Source of the DNA: Actinoallomurus purpureus
GTDB lineage: Bacteria > Actinomycetota > Actinomycetes > Streptosporangiales > Streptosporangiaceae
NCBI RefSeq assembly: GCF_024055795.1
Contig: NZ_JAMXMY010000010.1
Coordinates: 1-64,000 of the forward strand
Direction of reading: 5' to 3'
DNA length: 64,000 nucleotides
Positions 1-7,305 of the stretch are shown piece after piece. The notes beneath the pieces were generated by a model. That model saw only the letters and a program-made list of their open reading frames with translations, had not been told where the DNA came from and searched no databases. Position 1 is the first letter of the stretch, and each line of letters opens with the position of its first letter. Position numbers and translations under genes: made by a program.

Positions 1-377
1 CCGGTCCGCGCCACGTAGACCGGGCCGGCGTAGTACTTGAAGTTGCCGCTGTCACGGTCAGAACTGTCCTTGCCGATGAGGTAGACGTCGAGCCAGGTGG
101 TCTTGCCGACGAGCGTGTCCAGCGGCTTGGTGATGGCGCACACCCGCGGGGCCGAATGCCGGGGGTCCTTCTGGTACCACCACACCTGCCCGACGGTCCG
201 AGGCTTGTAGCCTTCCTTGCCGTACAAGGGCTTCTTGATGTCTACCTTGTGGCGTAGCGTGTAGCCGGCGCCGCAGGGGTTACTGGCGGCGCTCGCGCCT
301 GTCGCCGTGGAGACCAGGGCACCGGCGGCGATGCCGGCGGCAGCCAGGGCCGCGACGGCCCTCATGCGGAGACCCAA
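1..377 (-). CDS. Secreted protein of unknown function, C-terminus cut by window edge
   Basis: The reading frame runs off position 1, so the C-terminus is missing. The N-terminus is a typical Sec signal peptide: basic residues, a hydrophobic Ala/Gly stretch, and a probable cut after Ala-Ser-Ala. The mature part has two cysteines (NPCGAG and RVCAIT) that may form a disulfide, and aromatic-rich stretches such as QVWWYQ. I do not recognise a family. Starts are uncertain: TTG at 377 has an AAGAGG ribosome site 8 nt upstream; GTG at 386 and ATG at 365 are in frame but poorly spaced. Probably an exported wall or medium protein. Confidence 0.6.
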   Translation of the reverse strand, partial: MGLRMRAVAALAAAGIAAGALVSTATGASAASNPCGAGYTLRHKVDIKKPLYGKEGYKPRTVGQVWWYQKDPRHSAPRVCAITKPLDTLVGKTTWLDVYLIGKDSSDRDSGNFKYYAGPVYVART

Positions 378-557
378 TGCTTTCACCTCTTGTCAACGCA
401 GATGAGCGGGGAGGACGTCGGTGAACGCCGACTCCTTGAAGAGGCGGCTTGTTCCGAACCGTCCCCTTTTAGACGCAGCCCGAATGAGCATCGTTCCCAC
501 CAGTCACATCCGTACCGAAAACCGGCGAGCCGCCGGTGACCATTGGCCGGACAGGCC

Positions 558-2723
558 TCAGCCCGGGTTCTCGGGCTGGACGGTCCTCCGGAGGCGTTCG
601 GCGTCGGAGGCGAGGCCGCGCAGCGCGTGCCGGGCGGCCGCGACCTGAACCAGCGAGCGTCGCAGCGTCGTGACGGCGTCCGTGCCGACGCCGCTGTCCA
701 GCTCGGCACGGCGACGGCGCGTGAGCTCGGACAGGTGATGGTCGAACTCCTCCAGCAGATCGCTCAGCCGCAGCTCGGCGGCCGTGTTCTCGTCGCACAG
801 CAGGGCGTCCGCGCCCTCGTCCAGGTGCTCGGCGACCCGTTCCAGGATGGCGGGCAGGGGGCCGGCGTCCGAGGGGTCCTCCTCATGGAGCGCGCCGAGG
901 GCCTTGACGTCGTCCCGCACCCGCCGCGCCAGTGCGCCGACCTCGCGCAGCCGCCGGATGAGATCCTCCGGCGGCGCGGGTTCTCGGCCGAGGCTGAGGG
1001 CGGACTCCTCGACGTCCGTCGCCGCCGACGTGGCGTCCTCCATCCGGCGGCGGACGGAGGCCTCTTTGTCGCCATCGAAGCGCGCCGCGACGGCCCGCGC
1101 CAGCTGGGCATGGGAGCGGAGCAGCCGGGCCAGCCGGCCCGGCACGAGAGAGATCGTGCCCGCGGGCCACAACACGCGGGCGGAGACCAGGGCGAACGCC
1201 CCGCCCGCGATGGTGAGCCCGATCCGCCACCCGGCGGCGGACCAGCTCATCGGCTTCGAGTAGTCGACCAGCAGCATCATCATCGGGGTGGCGAAGGCCA
1301 TCCAGTGAGCGTGGTTCACGGGCCGCACGGTGAAGCCCAGCGCCGCCCCGACGAAGATCAGGACGATCAGCGTGGTCTGCTGCGGCACGAGCGCCAGGAT
1401 CAGCGCCGCCGCGATCGCTCCGATCGCCGTGCCGCCGATCCGCTTGACGACCCGCGTGACCGTGTCGCCGTACGAGTCGCGCAGGCAGACGACGGCGGAG
1501 ATGGTCAGCCAGTGGCCGTGCGGCAGCCTCAGCCCGGTGACGAGCGCCATCGTGATCGCGATGCACACGCCCATCCGCGCCGCGTACCGGACGCCGGGCG
1601 ACCGCGTGCGGAGCGCCTCCGTGAACCGCTCCCAGCCGCCCTGCGGCCGCTCTGGCAGGTGCGGCGTGTCGAAGCCGATCTTCAGGCCACGGGCGGTGAC
1701 CTGCCGTGCGCCGTCGACGGTCGCCGCCATGCGCGACACCGACCGCCGGATCTGCACGATCAGCGCCGTGGCGACCAGGTCGCTCTGCCCGGCGAGCCAG
1801 TCCTGGCGCACCTCCTCGCTCACCCGGACGAACCGGTCGAGGGCGACCGGCTCATCGTCGCCGAGCGGTGTGCCCCCGCCAGTCTCGATCGCCTCGGCGA
1901 CCAGCCGGATCCGGGCGGCCAGGGCGGCCACGGCGACGCGCCGCTCGCGCTGCCATTCTTCGGGGGGAGACGCGGTCCGCGCCGCGTCGAGCAGGGCGCG
2001 GAGCGCCACCGCCTCGTCCATCAATCGCGCGAACGCGTCGATCAGGCGCTTCGGGCGCTGCTCGTCGTCCCGCCCGCCCGACAGGTACAGCCCGTAGGTC
2101 GCGCGGGCCTTCCTGAGCGCCTCGTACGCCTGCCGCCGCTTCCGCGTCCACTCTTCACCGTCCGGCTCCGGCGCGGCCAGCACGTCGAGAGCCGCGGCCA
2201 CCGGCCGGCCCGCCTCCGCCAGCGCCGTGCGCAGCGGCTGGAGGCGGTGGGTCACCAGCGGCACCACCATCAGCAGGGAGACGAACAGCCCGCCCAGCAT
2301 CTCCATGAAGCCGTTCAACAGCACGGGGCTGCCAGGCGGGCGGACCGTGGCGACCACCGTGCACAGTGTCGCGGTCACGCCCATCCAGGGCACCGACGCC
2401 GCCAGCGCCGCCACGACCGGCACGACCGCCACGGCCAGCCAGCCGTGGCCGGACGCCAGGCCGCCCAGCATCGTGAAGCCCGTGACGACCGCCACCGCCA
2501 CGAGCAGCGCCCGGGCCCGGGCGCCGTACGGGCCCTGAGGCGTCGTGTTGGCGACGAAGAACGCGCCGAGGGCCGCCACCCCGCCCTCGGCCGGATGACC
2601 GGTCACCGTACCGATGGTCAGCGGGACGCCCATGCCGATGGACGCCACGACGCCGTACACCGGCGACGCGCGTCCCTCGGACTCCGCGTACGTCTCTCGC
2701 AGCCAGGCCAGCGACGACCGCAA
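558..2723 (-). CDS. FUSC family membrane protein (aromatic-acid exporter-like)
   Basis: This 721-residue protein has the two-block layout of FUSC/YccS-type transporters. Hydrophobic segments at about residues 20-175 are followed by a soluble helical region (about 180-370). A second membrane block (about 380-510) contains LPHGHWLTISAVV, which resembles the FUSC core motif, and a long charged cytoplasmic tail ends the protein. Family members are proposed to export aromatic carboxylates or similar acids; the substrate cannot be read here. The gene stands alone between the cut secreted gene and sixA, all on the minus strand. ATG at 2723 fits the first membrane helix. Confidence 0.8.
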   Translation of the reverse strand: MRSSLAWLRETYAESEGRASPVYGVVASIGMGVPLTIGTVTGHPAEGGVAALGAFFVANTTPQGPYGARARALLVAVAVVTGFTMLGGLASGHGWLAVAVVPVVAALAASVPWMGVTATLCTVVATVRPPGSPVLLNGFMEMLGGLFVSLLMVVPLVTHRLQPLRTALAEAGRPVAAALDVLAAPEPDGEEWTRKRRQAYEALRKARATYGLYLSGGRDDEQRPKRLIDAFARLMDEAVALRALLDAARTASPPEEWQRERRVAVAALAARIRLVAEAIETGGGTPLGDDEPVALDRFVRVSEEVRQDWLAGQSDLVATALIVQIRRSVSRMAATVDGARQVTARGLKIGFDTPHLPERPQGGWERFTEALRTRSPGVRYAARMGVCIAITMALVTGLRLPHGHWLTISAVVCLRDSYGDTVTRVVKRIGGTAIGAIAAALILALVPQQTTLIVLIFVGAALGFTVRPVNHAHWMAFATPMMMLLVDYSKPMSWSAAGWRIGLTIAGGAFALVSARVLWPAGTISLVPGRLARLLRSHAQLARAVAARFDGDKEASVRRRMEDATSAATDVEESALSLGREPAPPEDLIRRLREVGALARRVRDDVKALGALHEEDPSDAGPLPAILERVAEHLDEGADALLCDENTAAELRLSDLLEEFDHHLSELTRRRRAELDSGVGTDAVTTLRRSLVQVAAARHALRGLASDAERLRRTVQPENPG

Positions 2724-2872
2724 CTGTGTCCCCTCTGTCCGAAAACCTCCGGCTCTACTACAGCACGATGCCGGGGCCCGCGCGGCCCCGGCATCGTCAG
2801 GCGGTCATGGCCGGAGCCGGGGTGACGCCAGCCTGCTTTCCCTCGTTTCCGAAAGAACGAGCCTCGCTCCTG

Positions 2873-3343
2873 TCAACGACCGCGAGGAGTCCAGTACGCG
2901 GCGAGGCGGCCGGCTCCCGGCCACAGGTCGGACCAGTCACCGTCAAACTCGATCACGGCCGTCGCCGAGGTGGGGAAACCCTCGCCCGGCCCCCCGGTGA
3001 GGTCGAACACCAGCCGCTGCATCGACGGGTTGTGGCCGACCAGCAGGAGCGTCTTCACGTCGTCGGCCTGGCCGCGCAGCAGGTCGAGGATGGCTCCGGG
3101 GTCGTTGTCGTACACCCGGTCCTCGAAGTCGACGGGGGCGTCGATCCGGAGCCCATCGAGGGTCTGCCGGGTGCGCAGGGCGGGCGAGCAGATCACCCGG
3201 TCGGGCACGCGGTCGGCCGCGCGGAGCTCGTCGCCGACCACCTGCGCGTCGCGCCGGCCGCGTGCGGCGAGCGGGCGCTCGACGTCGGGCACGCCCAGGG
3301 GGTGGTCGGCCTTGGCGTGCCGGAGCACGATCAACGTGGGCAT
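2873..3343 (-). CDS. sixA: SixA-like phosphohistidine phosphatase (histidine phosphatase family)
   Basis: A 156-residue branch-2 histidine phosphatase. LRHAKAD near residue 8 holds the catalytic RHxK of the SixA subgroup (RHG in most others), and VGHNPSMQ near residue 105 supplies the second histidine. SixA enzymes remove phosphate from phosphohistidine in His-containing phosphotransfer proteins; the target here is unknown. The frame is open far upstream, but ATG at 3343 fits the family start. Its A is also the last base of the stop codon of the preceding 37-residue membrane peptide, so the two are probably translationally coupled. Confidence 0.85.
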   Translation of the reverse strand: MPTLIVLRHAKADHPLGVPDVERPLAARGRRDAQVVGDELRAADRVPDRVICSPALRTRQTLDGLRIDAPVDFEDRVYDNDPGAILDLLRGQADDVKTLLLVGHNPSMQRLVFDLTGGPGEGFPTSATAVIEFDGDWSDLWPGAGRLAAYWTPRGR

Positions 3344-3456
3344 CAGTGGTGCGGCGAGAAGATCACGGCGATCACCATGATCACCAGGACGATCGCGACC
3401 ATGATGCCGACGAGGAGCGCGAATCCCTTCGCGCCGGACGGCTGGGACTTCTGCAT
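3343..3456 (-). CDS. Small single-pass membrane protein (37 aa) coupled to sixA
   Basis: ATG at 3456 opens a 37-codon frame: a short polar N-terminus (MQKSQPSGAKGF), one long hydrophobic helix of Val/Ile/Met (about residues 13-33), and the end FSPHH. Its TGA shares one base with the sixA ATG. I know no named family. The strong helix, the tight coupling and actinobacterial-type codon use argue for a real gene. It may anchor or regulate the phosphatase or an envelope complex, but that is inference. Confidence 0.6.
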   Translation of the reverse strand: MQKSQPSGAKGFALLVGIMVAIVLVIMVIAVIFSPHH

Positions 3457-3510
3457 GCCACCAGTCTGCCGCCTCTCCGCCGTGCCCCGACCACCCCCCC
3501 GTACGTGCGG

Positions 3511-3544
3511 AGAGGGCCGGACGGTGATCCGTCCGGCCCCCTCT
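3511..3544. terminator. Hairpin terminator downstream of hppA
   Basis: AGAGGGCCGGACGG pairs with CCGTCCGGCCCCCTCT around a short GTGAT loop, with a two-base bulge. It lies 26 nt past the hppA stop on the minus strand and ahead of the small membrane gene. There is no U-run, as is common in actinomycetes. Confidence 0.55.
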
Positions 3545-3569
3545 GCCCTTCTTCACAGGGTGGCTGAGA

Positions 3570-5960
3570 TCATGACGCCTTGGCCGGCTCGCTCTCCTCG
3601 TCCGTGGCGTCGGCACCGCCCGGCGTCTTCTCGCCGCTCTCGACGGCCGGCTCGCTCTCCCCGCCGATGGAGGAGGCCCGCCGCTTGGAGATGACGATCG
3701 CGCCGACGATGATGCCGACCGCGACCACGGTGACGCCGACCCGCAGGGCGGTGTTCGCGGCGTACGTGACGACAGCCTGGGCGATCAGCAGCGAGACGAG
3801 GTTCATCACCTTGATCAGCGGGTTGATCGCCGGGCCCGCGGTGTCCTTGAACGGGTCGCCGACCGTGTCCCCGATGATCGTCGCCTCGTGGGCCTGAGAG
3901 CCCTTGCCGCCGAGGTAGCCCTCTTCGACGAGTTTCTTGGCGTTGTCCCAGGCGCCACCGGAGTTGGCCAGGAACACCGCCATGAGCGCGCCGCAGGCGA
4001 TCGCTCCCGCGAGGAACGCGCCGAGCGGCGCGTACCCGAGCGCGAACCCGACCGCGATCGGCGTCATGATCGCCAGCAGGCCGGGCGTGGCGAGCTCCCG
4101 CTGCGCGTCGGCGGTGCAGATGCTGACCACGCGGTCGTAGTCGGGCTTCTCGGTAAAGTCCATGATCCCCGGCTTGGTGCGGAACTGCTCGCGCACCTCG
4201 ACCACGACCCGTCCTGCCGCGCGGCCGACCGCCATGATCGCCAGACCGGAGAACAGGAACACCACCGAGGCGCCGATGAGCAACCCGATCAACACGTTCG
4301 GGTTGTCGACGCCGAGGTTGAACGTCTGGAACGTCGGGCCCAGCGCCTTCTTCACACTGTCGCTCGCCCCGCTCAGCTCGCTCACGACCGTCGTACGGAA
4401 CGAGCCGAACAGCGCGGTCGCGGCCAGCACGGCGGTGGCGATGGCGATGCCCTTGGTGATCGCCTTCGTGGTGTTGCCGACCGCGTCGAGGCGCTCCAGC
4501 ACGCTCGCCGCCTCGCCCTCGACGTCGCCGGACATCTCCGCGATGCCCTGGGCGTTGTCGGAGACCGGGCCGAACGTGTCCATCGAGACGATCACGCCGA
4601 CCGTCGTCAGCAGGCCCGTGCCGGCCAGCGCCACCGCGAACAGCGCGACGGTCGTGTTGTTGAAGCCGAGCAGGAACGCGCCGTACACGGCCGCGCCGAT
4701 GATCAGCGCGGTGTAGACGGCCGACTCCAGGCCGAGCGAGATGCCCGACAGGATGACGGTCGCCGGGCCCGTACGGGCGCTCTCGGTGACGTCCTTGACC
4801 GGCCGGCGGTTCGTCTCGGTGAAGTACCCGGTGAGCAACTGGATGGCGCTGGCCAGCACGATGCCGACGAGTACGGCGCCGAGGGCGACCCAGCGCGGGT
4901 CGACGTCGGCGAGGTTCGCGTCGCCGCTGATCGAGGCGTTCGCGCCGTGGAGCTTGGCGAACGAGTCGGGGAGGTACAGGAACGTGGCCACGGCCACGGC
5001 GACCGCGGAGACGATCGCGGAGATGAAGAAGCCCCGGTTGATCGCGCTCATGCCCGAGCGGTCCTTGGCCCGCGGGGCGACCGCGAAGATACCGATCACC
5101 GCGGTGACCACGCCGAGCATCGGCACGATCAGCGGGAAGACCAGGCCCTCCGTACCGAACGCGACCCGGCCCAGGATGAGGGCCGCGACGAGCGTGACGG
5201 CGTACGACTCGAACAGGTCGGCGGCCATGCCGGCGCAGTCGCCGACGTTGTCGCCCACGTTGTCGGCGATCGTGGCGGCGTTGCGGGGGTCATCCTCGGG
5301 GATGCCCTGCTCGACCTTGCCGACGAGGTCCGCGCCGACGTCGGCCGCCTTGGTGAAGATGCCGCCGCCGACCCGCATGAACATCGCCAGCAGCGCCGCG
5401 CCGAATCCGAAGCCCTCGAGCACGCCCGGGGCCTTGCCCTTGTAGGCGAACACGACGACGGCGGCACCCAGCAGGCCGAGGCCGACGGTGAACATTCCGG
5501 CGACGCCGCCGGTGCGGAAGGCGATGCGCATCGCGATCTTCTCGCCGCTTTCGCGCGCCGCCGCCGCGACCCGGACATTGCCGCGCACGGCAAGCCACAT
5601 GCCGGTGAATCCGGTGATGCCGGAGAACAGCGCGCCGATGACGAAGAATACCGATCTGCCGATCTTCACCCCGGTCGACTCCGCCGGAAGCAGGAGCAAC
5701 AGGAATGGGATGAGGACCACGAAGATGCCCACCGTACGGAACTGGCGCTTGAGGTACGCCGACGCGCCCTCTTGCACCGCCCGCGCGATGTCCTGCATCT
5801 TCTCGGTGCCCTGGTCGGCGGCGAGTACCTCGCGCACCAGGACACCTGCGACGGCCAGCGCCAACAGGGCGATCACGCCGACAACGACCACCAGACTCAG
5901 GTCGCTGCCGCCGAGACTCACCTCCGCGCCGGCCTGGGCGGGCAGGGAAAGCCCAGACAT
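3570..5960 (-). CDS. hppA: Membrane-bound proton-pumping pyrophosphatase, K+-independent type
   Basis: A 796-residue protein with about 16 hydrophobic segments. The enzyme hydrolyses cytosolic pyrophosphate and pumps protons outward, recovering energy from biosynthetic PPi. Cytosolic catalytic motifs are clear: DVGADLVGKVE, DNVGDNVGDCAGM, and a third Asp/Lys set near the C-terminus (GDTVGDPFKDTAGPA). GNTTKA, with Lys where K+-dependent enzymes have Ala, marks the K+-independent subtype. ATG at 5960 has AGGAGG just upstream; the longer frame to 6020 lacks a site. The acidic tail (EESEPAKAS) is an unconserved extension. From memory, the same gene sits next to the bldG pair in Streptomyces. Confidence 0.95.
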   Translation of the reverse strand: MSGLSLPAQAGAEVSLGGSDLSLVVVVGVIALLALAVAGVLVREVLAADQGTEKMQDIARAVQEGASAYLKRQFRTVGIFVVLIPFLLLLLPAESTGVKIGRSVFFVIGALFSGITGFTGMWLAVRGNVRVAAAARESGEKIAMRIAFRTGGVAGMFTVGLGLLGAAVVVFAYKGKAPGVLEGFGFGAALLAMFMRVGGGIFTKAADVGADLVGKVEQGIPEDDPRNAATIADNVGDNVGDCAGMAADLFESYAVTLVAALILGRVAFGTEGLVFPLIVPMLGVVTAVIGIFAVAPRAKDRSGMSAINRGFFISAIVSAVAVAVATFLYLPDSFAKLHGANASISGDANLADVDPRWVALGAVLVGIVLASAIQLLTGYFTETNRRPVKDVTESARTGPATVILSGISLGLESAVYTALIIGAAVYGAFLLGFNNTTVALFAVALAGTGLLTTVGVIVSMDTFGPVSDNAQGIAEMSGDVEGEAASVLERLDAVGNTTKAITKGIAIATAVLAATALFGSFRTTVVSELSGASDSVKKALGPTFQTFNLGVDNPNVLIGLLIGASVVFLFSGLAIMAVGRAAGRVVVEVREQFRTKPGIMDFTEKPDYDRVVSICTADAQRELATPGLLAIMTPIAVGFALGYAPLGAFLAGAIACGALMAVFLANSGGAWDNAKKLVEEGYLGGKGSQAHEATIIGDTVGDPFKDTAGPAINPLIKVMNLVSLLIAQAVVTYAANTALRVGVTVVAVGIIVGAIVISKRRASSIGGESEPAVESGEKTPGGADATDEESEPAKAS

Positions 5961-6283
5961 GCATCCTCCTCGACAGCCGCGTTCGATCCGGTCGCCCGAG
6001 GGGTGACCGGCCACCGCCACGCGTCGGGCGGGGCAATGGTGCCGGGAGTCTACGCAGGCGTAGCCGGAATTAGAAGCCTGCTCGGTTGCTTAACGGTAAT
6101 GCGACCGAGATGTGACACTCGCTGCACCTGAAATTAATCCTACGGCGCTAGCGGGATGCGTCTGCGCTGGTCAATCGCGACTTATGCGGCGATCCACATC
6201 TTGATCAAAAATCAGTCCATAAGCGGCGCACATGATTAGGACTGCGAAAACTGGGAAAAGTGTAGTGTCCGTATAAAGCAGAG
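5961..6283. other. Non-coding gap upstream of hppA
   Basis: About 320 bases without a credible gene. It is clearly more AT-rich than its surroundings (for example around 6105-6140 and 6200-6280), as expected for promoter DNA. It should hold the minus-strand hppA promoter; I could not single out one -35/-10 pair. Confidence 0.5.
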
Positions 6284-6318
6284 GCCCCCGGGGTCGCGCC
6301 TCGCGCGACCCCGGGGGC
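6284..6318. terminator. Strong hairpin terminator of the bldG operon
   Basis: GCCCCCGGGGTCGCGC at 6284-6299 pairs perfectly with GCGCGACCCCGGGGGC at 6303-6318 around a 3-nt loop, a 16-bp stem. It follows the stop of the anti-sigma kinase gene on the minus strand, and the transcript continues with a short pyrimidine-rich stretch. Confidence 0.8.
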
Positions 6319-6335
6319 GGGGAGCTCCGTGCCCG

Positions 6336-6767
6336 TCAGTCCTTCTTGACCGGCCAGCTCATCGTGATCTCGACACCGGCCGGCGTCGACGCGATGTCCA
6401 CGTCGTCGGCCAGCCCCGCGATGACGGCGAACCCCAGATTGAGCTCGCCGTTCAGCTCCGCGAGGTCGACCGGCTCCGTGCCCCCGCCGCCTGTCGGATC
6501 GTCGTCGGGCACACAGTCGGTCACCACCACCTCGAACCGCTCCGCGCCGTCCCGCAGCTCCACCCGGACGGGCTCCTCCGGGCACTGCTGCCGATGGGCC
6601 TCCACCGCGCGGGAGCAGGCCTCACCGACCGCCAACCGCACCTCGTCGAGCAACGTCTCTTCCACCCCGCCACGCCGGGCGACGGCAGTCGCGATCAGCC
6701 GAGCGGTACGGACGTGAGCCGGCAAGGGGCTGAACGTGAGCTCGACGGTGGCTGTCTCGGGCGCCAT
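6336..6767 (-). CDS. Anti-sigma regulatory factor, RsbW-like serine kinase
   Basis: A 143-residue GHKL/HATPase fold of the SpoIIAB/RsbW class. VRLAVGEACSRAVEAH (about 42-57) is the N-box helix, although the usual Asn is replaced. LGFAVIAGLADDVDI and GVEITMSWPV form the C-terminal part of the ATP lid region. Such proteins bind a sigma factor and phosphorylate an anti-anti-sigma protein. It starts 7 nt after the bldG stop, so the two form an operon and probably a partner-switching pair. The replaced N-box residue leaves open whether it is an active kinase. Confidence 0.8.
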   Translation of the reverse strand: MAPETATVELTFSPLPAHVRTARLIATAVARRGGVEETLLDEVRLAVGEACSRAVEAHRQQCPEEPVRVELRDGAERFEVVVTDCVPDDDPTGGGGTEPVDLAELNGELNLGFAVIAGLADDVDIASTPAGVEITMSWPVKKD

Positions 6768-6774
6768 CCCGGCC

Positions 6775-7128
6775 CTACTTCTGCTTCTTGCGGTGCTCTC
6801 GCGCGTCGTCGACCGAGTCGAAGATGCCGAAGACCTTGGTCAGGCCGGTGATCCGGAAAATCTTCAGGATGCGCTCCTGCGTGCAGACGAGCTCCAGCGA
6901 GCCGTCGTGCGCCCGTACCCGCTTGAGCCCGCCGACCAGCACCCCGAGGCCGGTGGAGTCGAGGAACTCGACCTTCTCCATGTCGACCAGGAGGTGGTAC
7001 TTGCCCTTGTTCACAAGGTCGATGAGCTTCTCGCGGAGTTTCGGCGCGGTGTAGACATCGATCTCTCCCTCCACGTTGATGACGGTGAGGTCATCGTCGG
7101 TGGTGTAGTCGTTCACCTTCAGGTCCAC
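6775..7128 (-). CDS. bldG: Anti-anti-sigma factor (STAS domain), BldG orthologue
   Basis: A 117-residue STAS protein. [19 protein letters not shown] contains the conserved DSTG serine, which the partner kinase phosphorylates to switch activity. In Streptomyces, BldG controls aerial growth and antibiotic production by sequestering anti-sigma factors. GTG at 7128 has AGGAGG 4 nt upstream. The next gene is the RsbW-like factor, and a helicase gene is divergent, as I recall for Streptomyces bldG. This neighbourhood makes orthology more likely than a generic RsbV. Confidence 0.88.
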   Translation of the reverse strand: MDLKVNDYTTDDDLTVINVEGEIDVYTAPKLREKLIDLVNKGKYHLLVDMEKVEFLDSTGLGVLVGGLKRVRAHDGSLELVCTQERILKIFRITGLTKVFGIFDSVDDAREHRKKQK

Positions 7129-7305
7129 AGATCCTCCTGCGCCGTGCCGCGTATGGAAGTCGGGGCCATGGCACCCCGCCGTGATTCAACCACGCTCCGC
7201 CATCGTGTCTACACGAAATCACCACACAGGGCGACCCTGCCCAGCGTGCTGCGCCTCGTGCGAGCAGGGGGTAGCACGGATGACGGTCAAACCGTTCTGC
7301 CCAGG

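Noticed and set aside
543-2825. 760-codon plus-strand open frame opposite the FUSC gene
   Set aside because: Arg/Gln/His-rich shadow of a real gene caused by high GC at third positions.
3888-6131. 747-codon plus-strand open frame opposite hppA
   Set aside because: Highly charged His/Asp/Arg composition, antisense to an unmistakable pyrophosphatase.
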